From positions 1-50,777 of the forward strand of contig PUNJ01000065.1 of the NCBI GenBank assembly GCA_003551705.1: a stretch of 50,777 bases of DNA, in the 5' to 3' direction. The stretch comes from Chloroflexota bacterium (GTDB lineage Bacteria; Chloroflexota; Dehalococcoidia; UBA2247; RBG-13-53-26). The translations under genes were made by a program, and so were the position numbers. How positions within the stretch are numbered: position 1 is the first letter of the stretch; each line of letters begins with the position of its first letter. The notes under the pieces are model-generated. The model made no database searches. It had not been told where the DNA came from and saw only the letters and a program-made list of their open reading frames with translations. Shown piece after piece: positions 34,439 through 42,785 of the stretch.

Positions 34439-34762
34439 TTTGCACCCCCAGGCAAAGAGGAGATTGACTCATATTCTGATCGCACCGGGTGGAAGGTGCG
34501 GTCTCGAAAAGGACCGGTGCGCTTCACAAGGTCTGGCAAGCCTTTCGCCGCAATTGAAATGCATTCGGACGAGAGACAGGCGGCTGCCATATATGATAGC
34601 ACATTGCTTCAAGGTACCGTCTTCCCCACCTGCATGCCGGCAAAGGCCTGCCACTGCAGGTTCATGGCCCCACTGCTGCTTGACAGCCGTCTACCCGTCT
34701 GTGTACGCTTAATTCGTCTACCATCCCCCAGAGCGCCTGGGAATCTCCTTGCTGAGGTGTGT
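34439..34762. other. divergent intergenic region between AOR-2 and PfkB kinase
   Basis: These 324 bases hold no supported gene. An inverted repeat CGCACCGG (34481-34488) / CCGGTGCG (34514-34521) lies in the AOR-2 leader. A TTGACA at 34680-34685 precedes the kinase but its best -10 (TACGCT, 18 bases on) is poor. An open frame runs through in phase with the kinase, but no start inside it has a good ribosome site. Confidence 0.6.
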
Positions 34763-35692
34763 ATGAATATAATCGTTTCGGGGTCCCTGGCTTATGACAG
34801 GATCATGGACTTTCCCGGTTATTTCTCTGAGCACATCCTTCCCGACAAGATCCATGTAATCAACATCAGTTTTACTGTCAATGGACTCAAAGAGAAGTTC
34901 GGCGGCACCGCCGGCAATATCGCGTATGCCCTGAAACTGCTCGGCCAGGAACCGACCATCCTGGCAACTATTGGTCAGGACTATCAAAGATACTTCAACT
35001 GGCTGGAGAGGAACGGGCTCTCTGCGAAGCACATAGAGGTCATTGCGGATGAGTTCACGGCAGGCGCCTACATCACCACCGACCTGGCCGACAACCAGAT
35101 AACAGGGTTCAATCCGGGGGCCATGAAATATCCAACAACCATGTCACTTGGCGGGCTCGGTTCCGAGAAATCGCTCGTTGTTGTCGCTCCAGGCAACCTG
35201 GAGGATATGGCAAGGTATTCCCAAGAATGCAAGGAGAGGGGTATCGAGTACATCTTCGATCCCGGCCAATCATTGCCAATGTGGCAGGCATCCGACCTGG
35301 CTCGATGCGTTGAGGGAGCCAGTGTTCTAATCTCAAACGACTACGAACTGGAGATGATCATCTCCAAGACGGGCATACCAAAGGGCGGCCTCATGGAGCG
35401 CACAGGCGTCATCATAACTACCCTTGGAGAGATGGGATCACGTCTATGTACGCGCCGGGGCAGGACCGAGAACATACCGCCTGCCAAACCCAGCCGGGTG
35501 GTTGACCCTACCGGGGCCGGAGATGCTTATCGAGGCGGCTTTGTCGCCGGTCTCATGCAGGGCAAGGACCTGCTTGAGGCAGCTTTGATGGGCAGTGCCT
35601 GTGCTTCCTTCGCCGTCGAGACCCACGGCACACAAGAATATACCTTCACTCCTGAGGAATTTCAGGCCCGACTCGGCACCTGCTTGATCTAG
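34763..35692 (+). CDS. PfkB-family carbohydrate/nucleoside kinase
   Basis: A 309-residue ribokinase/adenosine-kinase-like enzyme. The N-terminal di-glycine motif is seen in EKFGGTAGNIAYALKLLG, and the C-terminal signature DPTGAGDAYRGGF contains the catalytic aspartate and anion hole. The sequence resembles bacterial proteins annotated adenosine or sugar kinase without assigned substrate. The ATG at 34763 (MNIIVSGSLAYD) begins family homology and follows gaggtg. The open frame extends 146 codons upstream over the AOR-2 start and should be ignored. It ends 14 bases from a convergent gene. Role in the local pathway is unclear; it may be unrelated. Confidence 0.85.
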   Translation: MNIIVSGSLAYDRIMDFPGYFSEHILPDKIHVINISFTVNGLKEKFGGTAGNIAYALKLLGQEPTILATIGQDYQRYFNWLERNGLSAKHIEVIADEFTAGAYITTDLADNQITGFNPGAMKYPTTMSLGGLGSEKSLVVVAPGNLEDMARYSQECKERGIEYIFDPGQSLPMWQASDLARCVEGASVLISNDYELEMIISKTGIPKGGLMERTGVIITTLGEMGSRLCTRRGRTENIPPAKPSRVVDPTGAGDAYRGGFVAGLMQGKDLLEAALMGSACASFAVETHGTQEYTFTPEEFQARLGTCLI

Positions 35693-35706
35693 AAGGGAAT
35701 TGCGGG

Positions 35707-37689
35707 CTACACCTGCCGTCCGGCGTCATAGCCGGCATGTATCGCCGCCATCATGGTCCCCTGTCCCTCACCGGCAACGCCTGAAGCATCGCCAATGATG
35801 TGCACGGGTATGCCCTTCTTCTCTGCAATCTCCGCCAAAAAGATATTGGGACGCCTGTCGCAGGCCAGAACGATGGTCTCTATACCTGGCAGGTGCTGCC
35901 GGCCTCCCGCCGTGTTCAGCCACACTTCATCGACGGGCAAAATCTCCACCTTCTCAATCCCCTTCAAGCGCTTGACACCCTTGTCGATCAGCCGTCCCGT
36001 CAAATAGTAGCGGTCGCAAGTGGCGAGTTTGCTGCCGAAGTGCGATCCTCGTTCGACAACGGTTACCTGCTTGCCCTGTTCGGCCAGGTAATCAGCTATC
36101 TGCAATCCCACTTGGTCTCCACCTAACACCAACACGTTATCCCCGGTCAGTTGTCTGTCTTCCACGAGTTCGTCGATCAGCAGCAGCTCTATTTCCTGGA
36201 TGTTGCCAAGACCTTCAAGGAACCCCAGGGGGACCTCGGGCAAGCTGCCGGTGGATATGATAACCGCATCGGGCCCAAAGTCATCTATAAAGGACGCATC
36301 CACAGGTGTATTCAAGTGGACCTCCACCCCCAAACGGTTCAGTTGCCGCTCGAACCAAGGTAGGCAATCACCGATTTCCTCCCTGCCGGGCATGGTTGCA
36401 GCAAGCTTGACCTGGCCGCCAAGCCAGCCACGGCTCTCGCAAAGTAGGACTCTGTGCCCTGCAAAAGCCGCTCGCCTCGCCGCCTCCAAACCGGCAACTC
36501 CGCCACCTACCACCAGCACCTTCTTGCTGGCGGAGGTCTTCTCTCCGGGAACCTCGTCCTTAAGCAGGTACTCGCGGCCCAGGCGCGCATTTACCGTACA
36601 GGAGGCCTCGGTGTACCTGAGTATGCCCTCTATGCACCCCAGGCAATCGGCCAAGCAATACCGGATATCCGCCAGCTCGCCACGTCGCGCCTTCTCTACC
36701 ATTTCGGGATCAGCCAGTTGCGCCCGGGACATCACCGTGAGGTCAGCTTTGCCCTCAGCAATAAGCCGGTCGGCCACCACCGGGTCCTTGATCCTGCCAA
36801 CTATCGCCACCGGGATGGAGACCAGCTTCTTGACTTCCTCACCGAAATGGGCCAGAGCACCTTGTTTCTCATACATGGGCATGATCGTGGCCCGCAGCGT
36901 GCCGAATGAACTGGCACCGGCACTCATACTGATATAAGCGGCACCCGCCTTCTCCAGAATGGGCGCCACCAAGCAAACCTCAATCATGTTCCAGGCACCC
37001 TCCCCAATATAATCGTCACCATTCATGCGCACCCCTACCGGAATGGAAGGCCCTACCCTGGCCTTGACAGCCTGCAGCACTTCCAGCAGGAACCTGATGC
37101 GATTCTGGAACGGCCCGCCATATTCGTCCGTGCGTTGGTTATAGAGCGGAGTGAGGAAGGTATTGATGAAATATCCGTGCCCAGCATGTATCTCCAGAAA
37201 ATCAAACCCCACGCTAACGCTTCTCTCGGCTGCGTCAGCAAAGGCCGCAATGAACTCCTTGATCTCGTCCCTTGTGGCCGCCCTGGTGTTCATGCCTATG
37301 GCATTGTATGAAGCTACCGGCGAGGCGGCGACCGCTTCCTCCGGCATTCTGGCCAGACCGTAATGGTTCAACTGCGCTCCGAACTTGACGTCAAACTGGT
37401 GCACAGCGCCCACCATTTCCTTAAGGCCAGGCACGACGCTCTCCTTCCAGAGGTGGACCGTTTTAACGGCGCTCGAACCAGCTGACCCGAGCGGGTGCAC
37501 CGGCATGGCTCCCGTGATTATCATCCCCGGCAGACTGCGCGCCCTCTCCACGAGGTAAGCAGTCATTTGCGGCGTCACGGTGCCGTCATCTTCTATGCCG
37601 AAGCCGGGGTCCATGGCGGACATGACTATCCTGTTATTCACCTCCATGGCTCCGATCTTGAGTGGTTGGAACAGGTGCTTCAGCTTCAA
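35707..37689 (-). CDS. NADH:flavin oxidoreductase, FadH/BaiCD-like (second copy)
   Basis: A 660-residue relative of the enzyme at 10591: FMN barrel (1-340), Fe-S site and C-terminal FAD/NAD(P) domain (VVGGGVAGLEAAR). This copy keeps the tyrosine of the HGY motif (Y173 in HAGHGYFINTF), expected to donate a proton. Its cluster cysteines are C345-x3-C349-x2-C352-x11-C364, a different spacing from the usual C-x2-C-x3-C or C-x2-C-x2-C. I chose a TTG start at 37689 because aaggagga sits directly upstream and inside the longer open frame, and homology begins there. It lies 32 bases downstream of the FAH gene, likely co-transcribed. Probable reductase of an unsaturated acyl-CoA or enone. Confidence 0.86.
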   Translation of the reverse strand: MKLKHLFQPLKIGAMEVNNRIVMSAMDPGFGIEDDGTVTPQMTAYLVERARSLPGMIITGAMPVHPLGSAGSSAVKTVHLWKESVVPGLKEMVGAVHQFDVKFGAQLNHYGLARMPEEAVAASPVASYNAIGMNTRAATRDEIKEFIAAFADAAERSVSVGFDFLEIHAGHGYFINTFLTPLYNQRTDEYGGPFQNRIRFLLEVLQAVKARVGPSIPVGVRMNGDDYIGEGAWNMIEVCLVAPILEKAGAAYISMSAGASSFGTLRATIMPMYEKQGALAHFGEEVKKLVSIPVAIVGRIKDPVVADRLIAEGKADLTVMSRAQLADPEMVEKARRGELADIRYCLADCLGCIEGILRYTEASCTVNARLGREYLLKDEVPGEKTSASKKVLVVGGGVAGLEAARRAAFAGHRVLLCESRGWLGGQVKLAATMPGREEIGDCLPWFERQLNRLGVEVHLNTPVDASFIDDFGPDAVIISTGSLPEVPLGFLEGLGNIQEIELLLIDELVEDRQLTGDNVLVLGGDQVGLQIADYLAEQGKQVTVVERGSHFGSKLATCDRYYLTGRLIDKGVKRLKGIEKVEILPVDEVWLNTAGGRQHLPGIETIVLACDRRPNIFLAEIAEKKGIPVHIIGDASGVAGEGQGTMMAAIHAGYDAGRQV

Positions 37690-37721
37690 GTCTCCTCCTT
37701 CAGCATCCGTTACAGGCATGC

Positions 37722-38507
37722 CTATCCTGATCCCTTAACAGTATTTCGTAGAATTCCTATGCCCCTTATTCTTACCTCGACTGTGTCTCCCGGTACCATT
37801 TTGCCGATGCCGGCCGGCGTGCCCGTGGCTATTACATCACCTGGCAGCAGCGTCATGACGCCGGATATGAAGCTGACGAGATGGGGAATGCCAAATATCA
37901 AGTCATTGGTATTGCTGGATTGCCTGAGTTGACCATTGAGATAGGTCTCCAGTTTGAGTTCGCCGGGTCGCTCTATGGCCGTCTCAATCCAGGGACCAAT
38001 GGGCGCGAAGGTATCAAAGCTCTTGGCTCTCGTCCATTGCCCGTCATCCCTCTGGGCGTATCTCTCCGATACGTCGTTGACACATGTATAACCCAGGATG
38101 AAATCAACGGCCCTCTCCGCCGGTACATGCCTGGCCGACTTGCCGATCACAACCCCAAGTTCACCTTCGTAGTCCACTCGATACTGTGGAAGTCGCGGCA
38201 GGACAATGACATCATCCGGGCCTATCACCGCTGTTGAGGGTTTCATAAAGATCAGAGGTGCCTTGGGTATTTCCAGGCCCGTTTCCTCAGCATGACTGCG
38301 ATAATTGAGACCTAGAGCAATGATCTTAGAGGGCTTGCATGGTGCCAGCACCTTCACCTGGTCGAGAGCATATCTCTTGCCATCGAAGGATATTCTCCCC
38401 GACCTGTCCAGTTGTACGAAAGGATCGCCACTAAGGCCAAGAATCTGATTATCCTCAAGAACACCGTATTTTGCTCTGCCGCGGTTACGAAATCTCAGGA
38501 TGCGCAA
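37722..38507 (-). CDS. fumarylacetoacetate hydrolase family protein
   Basis: A 261-residue FAH-fold enzyme. Metal ligands are expected at E114, E116 (DYEGELGVVIGK) and D145 (VNDVSER). The active-site-lid region IALGLNYRSHAEE and PLIFMKPSTAVIG are typical of the FAH domain (5-oxopent-3-ene-1,2,5-tricarboxylate decarboxylase, acylpyruvase, 2-hydroxyhepta-dienedioate isomerase). It hydrolyses, decarboxylates or isomerises a beta-diketo or 2-oxo acid. It precedes the OYE-like gene by 32 bases on the minus strand and fits a ring-degradation pathway. The specific reaction is not predictable. Confidence 0.88.
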   Translation of the reverse strand: MRILRFRNRGRAKYGVLEDNQILGLSGDPFVQLDRSGRISFDGKRYALDQVKVLAPCKPSKIIALGLNYRSHAEETGLEIPKAPLIFMKPSTAVIGPDDVIVLPRLPQYRVDYEGELGVVIGKSARHVPAERAVDFILGYTCVNDVSERYAQRDDGQWTRAKSFDTFAPIGPWIETAIERPGELKLETYLNGQLRQSSNTNDLIFGIPHLVSFISGVMTLLPGDVIATGTPAGIGKMVPGDTVEVRIRGIGILRNTVKGSG

Positions 38508-38714
38508 ATGCCCTCCTATTATGGGCTATTATAAGGCTGAATAGACCCATTTCCAAGAGCGGTTCTCGATTAGACGGGGAAATAAGAGAAGGACCACATT
38601 ATATCAGTTGAGACTTTGCCACAAACGGAATTCAGTGGTAACATAGCTGGTCAGGTAGAGTTGGCCAAAACAGGGTAAGGGATCAAGGCCGATATCCGGC
38701 AATAGTTATCTGCA

Positions 38715-39665
38715 ATGAAAGCGAATGGCATACTGAACCGCAGCCGCCGCAGAGCTAAGCTGCTACAACATTCGAGGGGTTTATTCAGGTACACTTTTCT
38801 GAGTTTCCTGCTGGCTGTATTTGCCGTTATCCGGGCTACCGTCAAGCGGTTTTCGGACCAGGAAGGAATGCACCTGTCTGCAGGCATAGCCTATTATGCT
38901 CTGCTGTCCCTCTTCCCTGTTTCCCTTCTCCTTGTCAGTATCTTCAGTTTCGTTATTGAGGCCGACCAAGTCGCAGAATGGGTTATTGAGCGTTTCGGTG
39001 AAGAAACTCCTGTCTCTCTTGACTTTCTGCGTGACACATTAACCAAGACAGCATCAGTACGCGGTCCCCTTGGCTTCCTGGGTGTTTTCGGCACCATACT
39101 GACTTCGACCCTGGTATTTGCAGCTATTATGCGCTCCATTAATCGAGCCTGGGGAATGGCGGGCACCGGCAAAAGGACCTTCCTCAGACGGAAGCTCTGG
39201 GAACTGGCCCTGCTCACAGCCCTGGCCCTGTTCTTCCTGCTGGCTTTCGCTGCGACAAGCGTTTTCGAGGTAATACGGGAACGCCCCATAGCCGGTTACT
39301 ATCTTACAACCCAGAGCGTTTACTGGACCCTCTTTCTGGATTCAATTACCTTCTTCGTCATGGTCGGCATACTTCTGGTGCTCTATAAGTACGTACCTAC
39401 CACCCAAGTACGATGGAGGGATGTCCTTCTGCCCGCCGTCCTGGCAGCCGGCGCCTACAGAATAGCCAACGGCCTGCTGAGCTGGTATATCGGCTCTCTG
39501 GGATACTGGAGTGCAATATATGGCTCCCTTACCAGCGTCATAGTCCTGCTTCTCTGGGTCTACATCTGCGCCAACATCCTCATACTTGGAGCCTCCATGT
39601 CGGCGGTGCTGTCCACCTTCGGACGCAAACCAGCCATGACGAGCCGGATCCGCATACCCGAATGA
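38715..39665 (+). CDS. YihY/BrkB family inner-membrane protein
   Basis: A 316-residue polytopic membrane protein with about six hydrophobic segments, starting with the basic N terminus (RSRRRAKLL) and a helix at about 27-41. The family motif HLSAGIAYYALLSLFPVSLLL is visible, and the YKYVPTTQVRWRDVLLPAVLAAGA segment is typical of YihY/BrkB. Once misnamed RNase BN, the family has no confirmed function; membrane transport or envelope roles are suggested. It lies 130 bases upstream of lepA and is divergent from the FAH gene. The Shine-Dalgarno is weak. Confidence 0.88.
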   Translation: MKANGILNRSRRRAKLLQHSRGLFRYTFLSFLLAVFAVIRATVKRFSDQEGMHLSAGIAYYALLSLFPVSLLLVSIFSFVIEADQVAEWVIERFGEETPVSLDFLRDTLTKTASVRGPLGFLGVFGTILTSTLVFAAIMRSINRAWGMAGTGKRTFLRRKLWELALLTALALFFLLAFAATSVFEVIRERPIAGYYLTTQSVYWTLFLDSITFFVMVGILLVLYKYVPTTQVRWRDVLLPAVLAAGAYRIANGLLSWYIGSLGYWSAIYGSLTSVIVLLLWVYICANILILGASMSAVLSTFGRKPAMTSRIRIPE

Positions 39666-39795
39666 AGACAACGCCACCAGTATTCATACTCCGTTTGCTG
39701 GCCTCCTCACCAGTTTGCGATAATAGTCAAATCCGGCCCAGTGTGATTTGCTGTACAATGATTTACATTAAAAGACTCATTCTTAAGGACTCCGC

Positions 39796-41589
39796 ATGAC
39801 CAATAATCGACGCAATTTCTGCATTATAGCTCATATCGACCACGGTAAATCTACACTGGCCGACCGCATTCTTGAGTTGAGCGGACTGGTCGGTGTAAAT
39901 GGCAGCGAGCAGGTGCTGGACGGCATGGAGCTTGAACGTGAACGAGGTATTACTATCAAGTCTTCACCCATCCGCATACCCTACCGGGCCGCAAATGGGG
40001 AAGAGTACATTCTTAATCTCATCGATACCCCGGGCCACGTTGATTTCAACTATGAGGTCTCCCGGAGCCTGCGAGCCTGCGAGGGCGCGATCCTTCTTGT
40101 TGACGCCACACAGGGAGTACAAGCACAAACCGTTGCCAACGCCTATCGGGCCATAGATGCCGGACTCGAGATTATCCCGGTCATCAACAAGATAGACATG
40201 CCGGCTGCCATGATCGATGATTGTTGTCTCCAGTTTGATGACATCCTGGGCATTGCAGTGGACGCAGCCTTGACCATATCCGCCAAGAAAGGTACCGGAG
40301 TACCTGAATTGTTGGAGGACATTATAACCAAGGTGCCTCCGCCACAAGGCAATCAGGATGCCCCACTCAAAAGCCTCATTTTCGATTCACAATACGATCC
40401 GTACCGGGGCGTCATCATGCATGTCCGCGTATTCTCCGGGAGCATAAAAGCCGGGGACAGGATCATGCTGAAGTCCAATGGCAAGACCTATGAAGTAGAA
40501 GAGGTGGGCTACTTCGGTCTGCGACTCATGCCCTGTGAGATCCTCGCTGCAGGCGAGGTCGGCTATGTATCGGCAATGGTCCGTACCGTGGCCGACATCA
40601 ACGTCGGCGATACCATAGTCTCGCCTGATCTCCCGCAGACCGAAGCTATATCGGGATTTAGACGTTCCCAGCCAGTGGTCTTCTGCGGTCTATATCCCAC
40701 CGATTCCAACGACTACGTCAAACTCAGGGTAGCCCTTGAGAAACTTCAGTTGAACGATTCTTCGATAGTGTTCGAGAAAGAAAGTTCCGCCGCTCTCGGC
40801 AACGGTTTCCGGGTGGGATTCCTGGGCATGCTGCATATGGATATCACCCTGGAACGGTTGCGCCGGGAATACGAGCAGGAACTCATCGCCACCCTGCCAT
40901 CCGTGGTATACAAGGTTACCACTACCAAAGGACAGATGCTGCACATCGATAATCCGTCGAAGTTTCCAACGCCACAGGAAATCGAGCACATAGAGGAGCC
41001 CATGGTCCGGGCGCATCTGATGACACCCACCGAATTCGTCGGGCCCTGTATGGAGCTGGCCAAGTCAAAACGAGGTATCATGATCGCCATGGAACACCCG
41101 GACCAGAGACGAACACTTTTTACTTTTGATTTCCCTCTCGCCGAGATTATCGTGGACTTTCATGACAGGCTGAAATCGACTACCAAAGGATATGCCAGCA
41201 TGGACTACGAGATGGCAGCATACCACGCAGCCGACCTAGTCAAAGTAGACATCCTCATCAATGGCGATCCGGTTGATGCCCTGTCCTACGTGTGCGTCCG
41301 GCAGGGTGCCCCTGCCCGAGGACGTGCACTGATCGCCAAATTGAGGGAACTCATACCACGCCAGCAATTCAGGGTGCCTTTGCAGGCTGCCATTGGAGGT
41401 AATATCGTGGCCCGAGAAGATATCCCAGCCATTAGAAAAGATGTCCTGGCCAAGTGCTATGGTGGCGATGTTACCCGTAAGCGCAAGCTTCTCGAGAAAC
41501 AGAAAGAAGGCAAGAAGCGCATGAAGATGGTGGGCTCAGTTGAGGTACCCCAGGAAGCCTTTTTCTCACTTCTCAAGGTCGACCAATGA
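39796..41589 (+). CDS. lepA: elongation factor 4 (LepA)
   Basis: Ribosome-associated translational GTPase that acts on stalled or pretranslocation ribosomes and in 30S assembly. The 597-residue protein has the standard G motifs: AHIDHGKST (12-20), DTPGHVDF and NKIDMP, plus the LepA-specific C-terminal domain ending in VTRKRKLLEKQKEGKKRMK. Length and sequence are standard. Its stop overlaps the hemW start by four bases (ATGA), so the two are probably co-translated. A TACAAT 37 bases upstream could be its -10 element, but no -35 is evident. Confidence 0.97.
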   Translation: MTNNRRNFCIIAHIDHGKSTLADRILELSGLVGVNGSEQVLDGMELERERGITIKSSPIRIPYRAANGEEYILNLIDTPGHVDFNYEVSRSLRACEGAILLVDATQGVQAQTVANAYRAIDAGLEIIPVINKIDMPAAMIDDCCLQFDDILGIAVDAALTISAKKGTGVPELLEDIITKVPPPQGNQDAPLKSLIFDSQYDPYRGVIMHVRVFSGSIKAGDRIMLKSNGKTYEVEEVGYFGLRLMPCEILAAGEVGYVSAMVRTVADINVGDTIVSPDLPQTEAISGFRRSQPVVFCGLYPTDSNDYVKLRVALEKLQLNDSSIVFEKESSAALGNGFRVGFLGMLHMDITLERLRREYEQELIATLPSVVYKVTTTKGQMLHIDNPSKFPTPQEIEHIEEPMVRAHLMTPTEFVGPCMELAKSKRGIMIAMEHPDQRRTLFTFDFPLAEIIVDFHDRLKSTTKGYASMDYEMAAYHAADLVKVDILINGDPVDALSYVCVRQGAPARGRALIAKLRELIPRQQFRVPLQAAIGGNIVAREDIPAIRKDVLAKCYGGDVTRKRKLLEKQKEGKKRMKMVGSVEVPQEAFFSLLKVDQ

Positions 41590-42698
41590 CGACCGGCCTC
41601 TACGTACACTTGCCCTTCTGTGCCAGCAAGTGTTCCTATTGTGATTTCTATTCTGTTCCCGGACGGCTCGACCTTGTCGACGCCTATGTCAGGGCGCTTC
41701 TCAAGGAAGTACGCCAGTACGCCGGCCTGCCCTTCACCACCCTTTACCTGGGCGGGGGAACACCCAGCCTGATTGGGCCCGATGGGCTTCGCAAGCTGAT
41801 GAAAGGACTGCGTCGGACTGCAAATGTCTCGGCTCTTCAGGAAGCCACTCTGGAGGTCAATCCCGAATCCGCGTCAGCCGAGTTCTTTCAGGCTGCGCTG
41901 GACAACGGTTTCGGTAGAGTGTCCATAGGTGTCCAGACTATGGTGGATACCGAACTCCGGTCGGTGGGGCGGGCCCATACCGCATTACAAGGGGCAGAAG
42001 CAGTCATGAGAGCCAGCGCGCTGGGATTCAGCAGTATCTCGGTCGACCTTATAGCCGGTCTCCCCGGGCAGAACCAGCAAAGTCTCCGGCGCTCCCTGGA
42101 CGGACTTCTATCCCTGCATATAGACCACCTGTCCCTGTACTGCCTGTCCCTGGAGCCCGGCACACCCCTGGCAGATCAGCCTCCTGCCAATCTGCCCAGC
42201 GAGAACAAGCAGGCAGATATGTTTCAGATGGCCAGGGACATGCTCGCCGCAGCCGGCTTTGAACACTACGAGATTTCAAACTTCGCCCGCTCTGGACATC
42301 AGTGCGTGCACAACTTGAATTACTGGCGCGGCGGAGACTATGCCGGCCTGGGTGCTTCGGCCTCCTCTCATCTGCAAGGCAGGCGTTACAAGAACCTGAG
42401 CGATCTGCAGGCCTATATGCGTCGCCCAGCCGCAGCCATAGAGAGCAGCGAAGAACTCGGCGCAGGCACCAAGGCAGCAGAGGAAGCCATGCTCCGCCTG
42501 CGCCTGATTCAGGAAGGTCTCGATGTTGGCGATTTGGCAGCCCGATTCGGTCACGACAGGATACAATGCCTCAGCGATAGACTGAGCTCACTGGCCAGGG
42601 AAAACGCCCTGATATTCGATGGTACCTCCTACCGGTTGCACCCATCCCGCGTGCTGACTTCCAACCCCATCCTTGCCGCCGTCCTGGAAGAAGCTTGA
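41586..42698 (+). CDS. hemW: radical SAM protein HemW
   Basis: A 370-residue radical SAM protein, formerly annotated oxygen-independent coproporphyrinogen oxidase-like; HemW is thought to be a heme chaperone for respiratory proteins. The radical SAM cluster motif is C12-x3-C16-x2-C19 (CASKCSYCDF) followed by the HemW-type YLGGGTPS and GVQT segments. It lacks the N-terminal extension that distinguishes HemN. The lepA-hemW overlap is conserved in many bacteria, supporting the call. Standard length. Confidence 0.93.
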   Translation: MTTGLYVHLPFCASKCSYCDFYSVPGRLDLVDAYVRALLKEVRQYAGLPFTTLYLGGGTPSLIGPDGLRKLMKGLRRTANVSALQEATLEVNPESASAEFFQAALDNGFGRVSIGVQTMVDTELRSVGRAHTALQGAEAVMRASALGFSSISVDLIAGLPGQNQQSLRRSLDGLLSLHIDHLSLYCLSLEPGTPLADQPPANLPSENKQADMFQMARDMLAAAGFEHYEISNFARSGHQCVHNLNYWRGGDYAGLGASASSHLQGRRYKNLSDLQAYMRRPAAAIESSEELGAGTKAAEEAMLRLRLIQEGLDVGDLAARFGHDRIQCLSDRLSSLARENALIFDGTSYRLHPSRVLTSNPILAAVLEEA

Positions 42699-42713
42699 CG
42701 GTGTCCGCTCAGG

Positions 42714-42743
42714 TTGGTCTCCCGTCCCGTGTTCCTTTATAAT
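42714..42743 (+). promoter_or_regulatory. candidate promoter with consensus -10
   Basis: A perfect TATAAT (42738-42743) lies 18 bases after TTGGTC (42714-42719, three of six). The expected start near 42750 would give a ~36-base leader before the ATG at 42786. The -35 is weak. Confidence 0.42.
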
Positions 42744-42785
42744 TGACCAGGTACATTGCCCTGTGCCCATTAACAAGAGAGGTTG

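Noticed and set aside
34680-34709. TTGACA upstream of the PfkB kinase as a promoter
   Set aside because: The best -10 at proper spacing (TACGCT) matches only three of six positions.
34325-34762. 146-codon N-terminal extension of the PfkB kinase
   Set aside because: It overlaps the AOR-2 start on the opposite strand, lacks homology, and the kinase family begins exactly at the ATG at 34763.
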